DNA of 15,471 nt. It comes from a bacterium UBA6154. GTDB lineage: Bacteria; Actinomycetota; Actinomycetes; S36-B12. Positions 7,586 through 14,264 of the stretch are shown one piece after another. The position numbers were made by a program, and so were the translations under genes. The stretch lies in contig DIUQ01000055.1 of assembly GCA_002422375.1 (NCBI GenBank), forward strand, positions 1 to 15,471, given 5' to 3'. Within the stretch, counting starts at the first letter, position 1. Every line of letters begins with the position of its first letter. The notes under the pieces were generated by a model. It did not search any database. It was not told the DNA's origin and was given only the letters and a program-made list of their open reading frames with translations.

Positions 7586-9291
7586 GCGCGCTCCTCCCGC
7601 AAAGCTTTGGACCGCGCAAATGAAATAGCGGAGATGGATCCCACGATCAGGAAAATAATGATGGAGATTGCACTGGCAAGACCAAAGTCGTTGCCCTTAC
7701 CCGCTGCAAAGGCAATCTTGTAGGTGTAACTGATCAAGATGTCGGTGGAACCAGCAACTTCTGAACCCTCCATGGCTGGGCCGCCTCCGGTGAGCAGATA
7801 AATATTATTGAAATTATTAAAGTTGAAGGCAAATGAGGCAATCAGCAGTGGCGTGAGGGCAACAAGGAGGAGCGGTAAATTAACCAGGCGGAATACTTGC
7901 CATCCTCGTGCGCCGTCAACGCGAGCGGCCTCCTGTAGTTCACTGGGAATTGCCTGCAATGCACCGGTGCTGACAAGGAACATGTAAGGCAGTCCAAGCC
8001 AAATATTGACAATCAGGGTGCTGACCTTGGCCCAGTTGGGATCAAAGAGCCAGGGAATACTTGTTCCAAGTACGTTGTTGATGGCACCAAAGTCGTCGTT
8101 GAGTAATCCGGCCCACACGAGAACGGAGAGGAACGCAGGAACGGCGTAGGGAATGATCAATAGGGATCGATACAGCTTCTGCCCACGCATGCCCGGTCGA
8201 TTCAACACAATCGCCAGTCCCAGACCTAACCCGAATGAGATAAGCACTGTGAATATTGCGTAAGCGAATGTCCAGATAAAGACAGCAAAGAAAGGGCCAC
8301 GAATCTGTTCATCTTGAACGATTCGCGAAAAGTTGTCTAACCCAACAGACTCTCGCCACCCAGGCAGCAGCTCGTCCTCTGGATTATTTTCATTAACAAA
8401 TGAACCGCGGCCATTGTCCACATACACAACTCCGTCTGCGGAAGTAAACGTGTCGGTGGTGGCGTTGTACGTCAGCGTCTCTGATAACTCCAAGGCGGAC
8501 GAGAGTCCTTGTGGAATGATCAACCCACCCAGGGGCCCAGGAACTTCAAAGTCAACTAACTGCGCATCAATGGATGCCAGTTGGTCGTCAGGGACATTTG
8601 CATAACCAGAGACACCGGTGACGTACCCATATTCATCACGCTGAACTTCTGACGGAGGAACTTCATCGATGCCGCTTGAGGATCCGATATACGTTGGCAC
8701 AGTCGATTCATTAGTGACAACTCCTGGAACGTTCAGGTCGTCTGTCCCGGACTCTAAGGCAGGATCGGTGGTTTCATCTCCGCCGAACTCAAACTCCTCG
8801 GCATTGAATTCCTCCTCCGCAGGAATATTTGTGTCACTGCTTGAATCGGGAAGTGCAAGATCCTGCGGGGTAAGGATAAGAACCAGCTCACCGCCGTTAT
8901 CAAATGCCGGGATCATGTCATAGGAGGTTGAATTTTCCGTCTCAGCGACGCTGTCCCGGATGAGCGCCTCGATCGCTTCCTCTTTAGTTCCTATATGACC
9001 AGTCGAGTAGTTGGTGAATGCAACCGAGATCGTGTATCCGATCGGAATCAACTGAAAGATGACGAGGAAAATTGCGCCACCAACGACGTACTTGGCAGGG
9101 ATGAACTTTTTTGTTAGCAGTATGTAATCAAGAGCCAGAGTTGTAATCACTAGCACAAGGAGCATGGCCCACGCACCGGTGGACATGATGGCGGGAACAG
9201 CCCAAATAGCCACTGCATTCACTATTCCGAGGAATAGCAATTTTGCAATCGTGGCGGGCATTCCACCGAATCGAGCAATGAGCTTTTGCAC
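7582..9291 (-). CDS. malF: Maltodextrin ABC transporter permease MalF with large acidic extracytoplasmic loop
   Basis: A 569-residue permease with MalF-like topology: three N-terminal hydrophobic segments (about 13-33, 40-58, 68-92), a ~240-residue loop (93-331), then five more segments (about 333-357, 374-398, 423-446, 470-490, 535-557). The EAA loop ELQEAARVDGA begins at 451. The loop occupies the same place as the P2 domain of E. coli MalF, which contacts the maltose-binding protein there. It contains 48 Asp/Glu and 7 Lys/Arg by my count; residues 113-294 hold a single basic residue (R218), and 159-185 is an acidic low-complexity tract. Most Gram-positive CUT1 permeases are near 300 residues and lack such a loop. 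The start is GTG at 9291, with AAGG about 7 nt upstream. It overlaps malG by 4 nt and follows malE after 85 nt. Confidence 0.93.
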   Translation of the reverse strand: MQKLIARFGGMPATIAKLLFLGIVNAVAIWAVPAIMSTGAWAMLLVLVITTLALDYILLTKKFIPAKYVVGGAIFLVIFQLIPIGYTISVAFTNYSTGHIGTKEEAIEALIRDSVAETENSTSYDMIPAFDNGGELVLILTPQDLALPDSSSDTNIPAEEEFNAEEFEFGGDETTDPALESGTDDLNVPGVVTNESTVPTYIGSSSGIDEVPPSEVQRDEYGYVTGVSGYANVPDDQLASIDAQLVDFEVPGPLGGLIIPQGLSSALELSETLTYNATTDTFTSADGVVYVDNGRGSFVNENNPEDELLPGWRESVGLDNFSRIVQDEQIRGPFFAVFIWTFAYAIFTVLISFGLGLGLAIVLNRPGMRGQKLYRSLLIIPYAVPAFLSVLVWAGLLNDDFGAINNVLGTSIPWLFDPNWAKVSTLIVNIWLGLPYMFLVSTGALQAIPSELQEAARVDGARGWQVFRLVNLPLLLVALTPLLIASFAFNFNNFNNIYLLTGGGPAMEGSEVAGSTDILISYTYKIAFAAGKGNDFGLASAISIIIFLIVGSISAISFARSKALREERA

Positions 9292-9323
9292 TAGCCAACC
9301 TTGTCGCGAGGAGGTCTCAGAGT

Positions 9324-9361
9324 GAAGTGTGGGGCCCCAAAAAATTGGAACCCCACACTTC
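9324..9361 (-). repeat. Perfect 11-bp inverted repeat (hairpin) between malE and malF
   Basis: GAAGTGTGGGG at 9324-9334 and CCCCACACTTC at 9351-9361 form a perfect 11-bp stem around a 16-nt loop. In the transcript it lies just after the malE stop and before the malF ribosome site. The sequence after the stem on the minus strand (ACTCTGAGACC) has no U-tract, so this is not a textbook intrinsic terminator; the T-run is in the loop. The likely role is 3'-end protection of malE mRNA or partial attenuation, giving more binding protein than permease. Confidence 0.8.
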
Positions 9362-9376
9362 TACACTGCGTTGCTA

Positions 9377-10603
9377 TTAACCAATTGCCTTCTTGACGGC
9401 AGCCTGGGCCTGTGCGAAGGACTTCTGAGCAGGAACTGCGCCAGCACCCTTCGTCGAGTTCACCCATGCACCACCAAGTGAACCCCAGACCGATGCCATT
9501 TCAGGCACGTTCGGCATGGGCACGCCACCGACTCCTGCTGCGGCAAATGCCTTAAGCAGTGGGTCAGTGATCTTTGCGGCAGCCTTGATATTGGCCGGTG
9601 TGCGCTTGTCTGCGCCTGCCAACTTCTCCTGCGCTGCAGCAGTCGACATATATTCAGCGACCAACGAGTTAGCGCCAGCCTGGACACCGTGAATCGCGGC
9701 GTACTTGGTGACCATGAAGCCCTGGGCACCTAGGAATGGAACAGCCTTAATTCCATTGACAATGGTGGGCACGGCGGTGACGCGGTACTTGAACTTGAGA
9801 TCCTTGAGCGCGTCGTATTCCCATGGCCCGGTAATCCAGAAGGGAGACTTTCCTGCGACGAACGCATCTTTAGCAATTCCGTAGTCAACCTTAGAGTTGA
9901 TCAGTCCGGTCTTGTTCCACTCGTTGATCAGATTCTGATTCTTGCGGAATGTTGGGTTGTCGAGCCCAATCTTCTTGGGGTTAACGGAACCGGAAGGGTT
10001 GGTGCCAAATACGTAACCACCAAGACCGCTGAAGAGCGGGTACATGTGGTAGGCGTCGCCATTGGTTCCCTGAGGAACAGCAAATGGAACAGTGACCTTC
10101 TTAGCCTTCTTCAGAGCCAGCGCTTGGCTTGAAACATCAGCAAAGGTCTTTGGCTGCTTCTTGATCAGGTTTGCGTTCGTGATCATGGCAACATTTTCAA
10201 TTTGGGTGGGCATTCCGTAAATGCCGGAGCCATAACGGAAACCTTGCAATGCGTACGGTGCGGTCTCTTGAATGGCTCGCTTGGAGACATTGAGCTTCAC
10301 GATCGAACCGTTAGCAGCAAGAGCGCCGACCCAGTCGTGTGCGCCGACAATGACGTCGGGAGCTGCACTCTCAGTGACGGTTGAAAGGTCATCGCGAATC
10401 TTGCCGAAGTCCTTCAGAACAACCGTGATTTTGTAACCGCGGTATCCGTCGGCAAAAAGTTCGCGGTAGGTCTCCGCGCGCTTCTCGTCAACCCACATAA
10501 CAATTGTGTTGTCCACAGCCTGAGCTGGTGCAGCCACCAGTGTTCCCAGCGCCATGGCGGTCGCAGCAGTTGCAACCGTGGCAATTCGCAGTTTCCTGCG
10601 CAT
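9377..10603 (-). CDS. malE: Maltodextrin-binding protein MalE, secreted without a lipobox
   Basis: A 408-residue extracellular solute-binding protein that captures maltodextrins for MalFG. ATG at 10603 is chosen because GGAGG sits 6 nt upstream and a good signal peptide follows; an upstream in-frame ATG at 10654 would prepend 17 unlikely residues. The signal peptide is MRRKLR followed by a hydrophobic stretch, ending APAQA/V at 29-30. The protein contains no cysteine at all, so it cannot be a lipoprotein, which is unusual for a binding protein if the cell has only one membrane. FWITGPWEYDAL (255-266) resembles the family's conserved WxxxGPW region. The mature protein has about 43 Lys/Arg and 28 Asp/Glu, a net of about +15. 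It is the first gene of the operon, directly behind the LacI-type operator. Confidence 0.94.
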   Translation of the reverse strand: MRRKLRIATVATAATAMALGTLVAAPAQAVDNTIVMWVDEKRAETYRELFADGYRGYKITVVLKDFGKIRDDLSTVTESAAPDVIVGAHDWVGALAANGSIVKLNVSKRAIQETAPYALQGFRYGSGIYGMPTQIENVAMITNANLIKKQPKTFADVSSQALALKKAKKVTVPFAVPQGTNGDAYHMYPLFSGLGGYVFGTNPSGSVNPKKIGLDNPTFRKNQNLINEWNKTGLINSKVDYGIAKDAFVAGKSPFWITGPWEYDALKDLKFKYRVTAVPTIVNGIKAVPFLGAQGFMVTKYAAIHGVQAGANSLVAEYMSTAAAQEKLAGADKRTPANIKAAAKITDPLLKAFAAAGVGGVPMPNVPEMASVWGSLGGAWVNSTKGAGAVPAQKSFAQAQAAVKKAIG

Positions 10604-10665
10604 AGGTAACCTCCATTTATCACTGCCCGGAATTGTGAATGGGCCCCCGGACATTGCTGAAATTC

Positions 10666-10680
10666 CACGTCGGTGACGTG
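10666..10680. repeat. Small perfect inverted repeat in the malE leader
   Basis: CACGTC at 10666-10671 and GACGTG at 10675-10680 are separated by 3 nt. It lies between the proposed -10 box and the malE ribosome site. It could form a short leader hairpin or be a protein-binding palindrome; no specific role can be assigned. Confidence 0.45.
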
Positions 10681-10689
10681 ATGGAGGGA

Positions 10690-10718
10690 AATCTAGGGAT
10701 GTAACAAATGTTCTGCAA
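10690..10718 (-). promoter_or_regulatory. Candidate sigma70-type promoter of the mal operon
   Basis: On the minus strand, TTGCAG (10718-10713) and TAGATT (10695-10690) are separated by exactly 17 nt. The -35 box is weak (TTG matches, the rest does not); the -10 box matches the consensus at four of six positions. The -35 box falls inside the LacI-type operator, which would let a bound repressor block RNA polymerase. Placement is inferred from sequence only. Confidence 0.45.
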
Positions 10719-10748
10719 CCGTTTACAGAAAATTCATCTCTGTTACAT
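10699..10748. repeat. 8-bp inverted repeat flanking the mal operator
   Basis: ATGTAACA (10699-10706) and its exact reverse complement TGTTACAT (10741-10748) lie on either side of the LacI-type operator, roughly symmetric around it. They might be a second regulator's half-sites or part of an extended operator. A chance 8-bp pair in AT-richer intergenic DNA is possible. Confidence 0.5.
10711..10730. promoter_or_regulatory. LacI/CcpA-family operator upstream of malE
   Basis: TTCTGCAACCGTTTACAGAA is a 20-bp imperfect palindrome with 8 of 10 half-site positions paired and a central CG. The core TGCAACCGTTTACA matches the cre-type consensus TGWAANCGNTNWCA with one mismatch. LacI-family regulators with this kind of site (MalR, CcpA and relatives) control maltodextrin operons in many Gram-positive bacteria. 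It overlaps the proposed -35 box about 110 nt before malE. No regulator gene is in the window, so the protein that binds is unknown. Confidence 0.8.
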
Positions 10749-10766
10749 GAATGACAGACGTGTTAT

Positions 10767-11651
10767 TTAACCCCGCACCACACGCGCGACGGCCGCCACA
10801 TGCGCATCGGTTGAGCCACAGCAGGCCCCGATAATGTCCACACCGCTGGCATTAAGGCTCTCGACCAGTTCTGCCATGGCTTCGGGGGTTCCGTTGTAGA
10901 CGAATTCACCACCCACCAACTCGGGGAGTCCGGCGTTTGTTTGCATCAGCAGAAGTGCTCCCTCGGGGCGGGTGGCCACCATTTGTTCGGCAATTGTCTT
11001 CATCTCCTCGAAGCCACGGCCACAGTTCGCCCCCACGACATGAGCACCGAGTTCATAGAGCCCGGTTACCGCTTGGCTGGGTGAGACCCCCATCATGGTG
11101 TGCAAATTGGTGTCAAAACTCAGGGTGGCAAAGATAGGCAAGTCAGGTGCCACCTCCTGTGCTGCCGCGATGGCCGCACCCACTTCACTCAAGTCGCTCA
11201 TGGTCTCGATCAGGATTGCATCAACTCCCCCGTCGACCAAACCCTTTATTTGCTCCGCAAAAAGTTCCTTGGCGGATTCATGGGTCAAAATTCCCATGGG
11301 CTCCATGAGGTCGCCCGAGGGACCAATGTCACCCATGACATAAACATCTTCGCGTGAATCCGCCACTGACCGGGCGAGTTCCGCCGCGGCCTTATTGAGT
11401 TCATAAACGCGGTCTTCGAGTCCGTGCATCTGAAGACGAGGACGACTACCACCGAATGTATTGGTGGTGAGCAATTGGGCTCCGGCGTCGGCGTATTCAC
11501 TCAGGATCGCGGTGACAACCTCGGGCTTCTCCACATTCCACAACTCAGGCGCGCCTCCGTCGTCAAGACCTCTCACTTGCAGTGACGTGCCCATGGCGCC
11601 GTCGGCGACGCGAATTTTTCCAGCCCGGATCTGATCGAGGAGTTGTGACAT
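10767..11651 (-). CDS. Homocysteine S-methyltransferase family protein
   Basis: A 294-residue single-domain protein of the Hcy-binding family (MmuM, BHMT, N-terminal module of MetH), which moves a methyl group to homocysteine to make methionine. The N-terminal DGAMGT (17-22) and the zinc ligands C210 (VVGANCGRG) and the C277-C278 pair (IIGACCGST) are all present, so the active site looks intact. The length fits a stand-alone enzyme; there is no cobalamin or folate domain. The methyl donor (S-methylmethionine, betaine, SAM) cannot be decided. The start at 11651 has GAAGGG 5 nt upstream. It is cytoplasmic. It lies upstream of malE on the same strand, but the 163-nt gap with its own operator and promoter suggests separate control. 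Confidence 0.88.
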   Translation of the reverse strand: MSQLLDQIRAGKIRVADGAMGTSLQVRGLDDGGAPELWNVEKPEVVTAILSEYADAGAQLLTTNTFGGSRPRLQMHGLEDRVYELNKAAAELARSVADSREDVYVMGDIGPSGDLMEPMGILTHESAKELFAEQIKGLVDGGVDAILIETMSDLSEVGAAIAAAQEVAPDLPIFATLSFDTNLHTMMGVSPSQAVTGLYELGAHVVGANCGRGFEEMKTIAEQMVATRPEGALLLMQTNAGLPELVGGEFVYNGTPEAMAELVESLNASGVDIIGACCGSTDAHVAAVARVVRG

Positions 11652-11712
11652 GTGGCCCTTCTTTATTAGTACGAATCCGGCGCAATCCTCTCACATCAGA
11701 GCCGTTTTCCGG

Positions 11713-11741
11713 TTAAACCTCGATTGCCTGCCAAGTATCCT
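11713..11741 (+). promoter_or_regulatory. Candidate promoter giving a leaderless transcript for the DUF4287/DUF1801 gene
   Basis: TATCCT at 11736-11741 is followed by exactly 6 nt and then the ATG at 11748, the geometry expected if transcription begins at the start codon. A weak -35 candidate, TTAAAC at 11713-11718, lies 17 nt further upstream. The GAGG next to the ATG is only 1 nt away, too close to work as a normal Shine-Dalgarno. Confidence 0.35.
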
Positions 11742-11747
11742 TGAGGC

Positions 11748-12299
11748 ATGGCAGCGAAATCTGGTGATCGATCCGAGTACTTCCCGGCAATCGAGAAAAA
11801 ATATGGGCAGCCCATGTCCTATTGGTTCGCCCAAATGAAGGAGATGTCAGATCGAAAGTACGCTGATCAAATCGCCTATCTCCGCGAAAACCACGGATTC
11901 ACCCAGGCCCATGCCAATGCTCTCGTTTTGTATTCACGTGGCTCAACAACGTCACGGAAGTATAAAAACTTCGACGACTACATTGCGACTTTGGACGCCG
12001 TGCAGCGCGACACCATGATCCGGATTTTCGATGTCCTGACGGCAAAGTACCCCAGCATGGAACTCGTCATTGCTTGGAATCAGCCCATGCTGAAATACAA
12101 GGGCGAGTATGTTTTTGGTGCGTCCAGTTCCAAGAACCACATCACTATTGCTCCATTTAATGCAGAGTTAATTGATCAATTCCGCCCACGCCTGGAAGGC
12201 TATGTGGTGAACAAGAAGACCATTCGCGTGCCGTCCGACTGGGACGTTGATTCAAAACTGCTGCGCGACATGATGGCCGCACAAATAAAGTCTGCCTAA
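11748..12299 (+). CDS. DUF4287 + DUF1801 domain protein
   Basis: A 183-residue cytoplasmic protein with two small domains of unknown function. Residues about 9-72 (YFPAIEKKYGQPMSYWF through the HANALV region) match the DUF4287 pattern. Residues about 78-181 (DDYIATLDAVQRDTM, MELVIAWNQPMLKYKG, NHITIAPF, and a basic NKKTIRVPSDW near the end) match DUF1801, a YdhG/CyaY-like alpha/beta fold. The fusion is known among actinobacteria and other groups, but no biochemical function is established to my knowledge. The start at 11748 fits the DUF4287 N-terminus. The gene is divergent from the homocysteine methyltransferase (96-nt gap) and convergent with the SAM methyltransferase, sharing bases of the stop codons. 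Confidence 0.82.
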   Translation: MAAKSGDRSEYFPAIEKKYGQPMSYWFAQMKEMSDRKYADQIAYLRENHGFTQAHANALVLYSRGSTTSRKYKNFDDYIATLDAVQRDTMIRIFDVLTAKYPSMELVIAWNQPMLKYKGEYVFGASSSKNHITIAPFNAELIDQFRPRLEGYVVNKKTIRVPSDWDVDSKLLRDMMAAQIKSA

Positions 12300-12910
12300 C
12301 GTGATGGATTTCGCAGGATGCTGACACAAAATTCAGCATCCGGTGTCCACGGCCTGATATCCCAGGTAGAAAAACGTGATTCCAGTTCAAACCCAGCTGA
12401 AAAGAGATCTTTATCAAAATCTTTTGGGTCGTAACGCTCGGTGTGAAATCCGACTACAAGGGCAGCATCCGGTCGCAGGTGTTGACGGATCGACGCCAAC
12501 GCGGCGACCTCGGTGCCCGGTGCCACAAAAGTAATGACATTCCCAGCACTGACTGCCGCGTCGAATAACTCACCCTCGCCGTGCTGCGTTAGATCCATGC
12601 TGGCCAGATCAGCCTGCACATACGTCGGACCAGGATTGTCCCGTCGCGCTGACTCAATCAGGACTGGGTCCACGTCCACTCCAACAACCTGGTGTCCCCG
12701 AGCCGCGAGAGCTCCGGCGGTGCGCCCCTGGCCACATCCGGCATCGAGAATGCGACTACCCGGGGCAGCAATGGCGTCGAGGAGTCGCGCCTCCCCGGCG
12801 GTATCGCTACCTGTGGCCGCTAGCTCGCGAAAGTGTTCGGCATACCACTCGGAATGGCCGGGATCGGTCTCGGTAAACCAGCGTGGTTGGCTATCCATGC
12901 GCTCCATCAT
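12296..12910 (-). CDS. Class I SAM-dependent methyltransferase
   Basis: A small 204-residue protein with a Rossmann-type SAM-binding core. Motif I is LDAGCGQG (55-62), the acidic residue ending strand 2 is in VGVDVDP (76-82), and QADLASMDL (99-107) is the motif II/III area. The short C-terminal region gives no substrate clue. The N-terminal EWYAEHFRE (21-29) resembles generic small-molecule methyltransferases. The start is uncertain among ATGs at 12910, 12907 and 12898; the last has GGAG only 3 nt upstream. It follows the PstS-like gene by about 24 nt on the same strand and could be read from the pst promoter. Its stop overlaps that of the convergent DUF4287/DUF1801 gene. Confidence 0.85.
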   Translation of the reverse strand: MMERMDSQPRWFTETDPGHSEWYAEHFRELAATGSDTAGEARLLDAIAAPGSRILDAGCGQGRTAGALAARGHQVVGVDVDPVLIESARRDNPGPTYVQADLASMDLTQHGEGELFDAAVSAGNVITFVAPGTEVAALASIRQHLRPDAALVVGFHTERYDPKDFDKDLFSAGFELESRFSTWDIRPWTPDAEFCVSILRNPSR

Positions 12911-12934
12911 GGCAGGTGAGATAGAGCAGGGTTC

Positions 12935-14215
12935 TTACTGCTGTTCCTCCACCGCAGACTCAGCTTCCTGTGGAAGTTCGTCATTATTGATCTCCTCGTC
13001 AACAATGTCTTCCTCGAGTGGCGCCTCGTCCGTCATCTCCATGTCGGCATCTTCAGTATTCACCGTTACCCGAAGTGGAGTGAATGTCTGAACGCGAATC
13101 GGCTCCGGCATGGGAGTCACCCCGAAGGATTCCAGTGACCCTTGCCCCGCCAAGCGAACTAGGTACTGCGCAAAGAGCAGTGGCAACGCTGTATCGGTGC
13201 CGTCGTCGCAGATCAGAAGATGTGCATAGCCTTCAACCGGCCAACCCACTAGTCCTTGATCTTCACCCAGCACAATTTTGGAGGATGCGAGATCGAAGTT
13301 GCCCTCGACGGGGAATCCGCCGACCGCCGGACTGGCAAAAATATTTCCGTCTTCAGCGACAGTGATGTTGGTCGCACCGGAGCCCACTTTGTAGAGCTGA
13401 ACGTCATCTGTTGTGACAACCGTGTCAATCTCTGTGCCATTCGCATCGGTTCCCGTGACCGGCAGATTGGCCGTGGCCAACATATTGGTGAAAGCGGTGA
13501 AGATCGGCAGCACCGCGATGGATCCTTCCACCGCGAACATTTCCGCTAACAGATCTTCTTGCGTGACAAACTTTTGGCCCGCTTCCAATGTTCCAGTCAC
13601 GCCCTGGGTCCATGTGGTGGGCGCCTGTTGTGTCAACCAGGTTGTCATGGCCTCAACGGAACCATCAGGTGTCTCCAGTGACATGAGCGCAATGTCAGGA
13701 AGCAGGGTGAGGTCAAAATCAGGGTTCTCCGCGGCAATCAAGGGGTCTTCCCAGGAAGTCACCGCGCCGTTCAGGATTCCGGCCACAGTTTCCGGGGTAA
13801 ACACCAGACCCTCCAGACCAATAACGTTGTATGCAATGGTGACGGGGTAGGCGAAAGCCGGGATCACAATGATTTTGTCATTGGGGCATGACGCCGCTTG
13901 GAATTCAGAGATAACTTCTGTGGTCGGAGTGCGCTCTGTCAGCCTCACCAGAGCCGGAGTGTCCACGGGAACCTCCGTGGTGGTTTGCTCCGGGCAGACC
14001 GAATTCAACGCGAACCCGACCGAATCCATGGCACCGGTGAATTGGCCCGGTGTCGCAACATCAAGATTGCCGGTCCCGCAGGAAATTTGTGCTTCGGCGC
14101 GAGCCGCCAGGACGTCAGGTGGCATCGGGGGTGTGCAGCCCGCCACCAGCATGGTCGTGAGACCAATGGATGAGGCGAGGACGATGCCCCGGATCTTTAC
14201 AGATTTCCGAAACAT
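12935..14215 (-). CDS. Divergent PstS-like lipoprotein with extremely acidic C-terminal tail
   Basis: A 426-residue predicted surface lipoprotein with a PstS/PBP-like fold. ATG at 14215 is preferred (GAGG and AAGG just upstream, then FRKSVKIR and a hydrophobic run); ATG at 14230 would add five residues. The lipobox LVAGC ends at C27. The region FAYPVTIAYNVIGLEGLVF to NGAVTSWEDPLI (about 121-160) aligns well with the second part of PstS, but the phosphate-binding RSDxSGT block is replaced by SLETPDGSVEA (179-189), and no GGGASFP or STGSG block is found. The last 40 residues (387-426) hold 18 Asp/Glu and no Lys/Arg. The mature protein counts 62 acidic and 10 basic residues, a net of about -52. 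It lies 49 nt after pstS and probably shares its PHO-controlled transcript. A structural or docking role is as plausible as ligand capture. Confidence 0.82.
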   Translation of the reverse strand: MFRKSVKIRGIVLASSIGLTTMLVAGCTPPMPPDVLAARAEAQISCGTGNLDVATPGQFTGAMDSVGFALNSVCPEQTTTEVPVDTPALVRLTERTPTTEVISEFQAASCPNDKIIVIPAFAYPVTIAYNVIGLEGLVFTPETVAGILNGAVTSWEDPLIAAENPDFDLTLLPDIALMSLETPDGSVEAMTTWLTQQAPTTWTQGVTGTLEAGQKFVTQEDLLAEMFAVEGSIAVLPIFTAFTNMLATANLPVTGTDANGTEIDTVVTTDDVQLYKVGSGATNITVAEDGNIFASPAVGGFPVEGNFDLASSKIVLGEDQGLVGWPVEGYAHLLICDDGTDTALPLLFAQYLVRLAGQGSLESFGVTPMPEPIRVQTFTPLRVTVNTEDADMEMTDEAPLEEDIVDEEINNDELPQEAESAVEEQQ

Positions 14216-14264
14216 CGTCCTCACCTTCATGTGGAGTTACTTGGTATTCAGTGTGGTGCAGGTG

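Noticed and set aside
9324..9361. Rho-independent terminator between malE and malF
   Set aside because: The stem is strong but no U-tract follows on the transcribed strand, and malF would be cut off from the only visible promoter.
10604..10654. Upstream in-frame ATG that would lengthen MalE by 17 residues
   Set aside because: The GGAGG ribosome site lies immediately before the ATG at 10603, and the extra residues would spoil the signal peptide.
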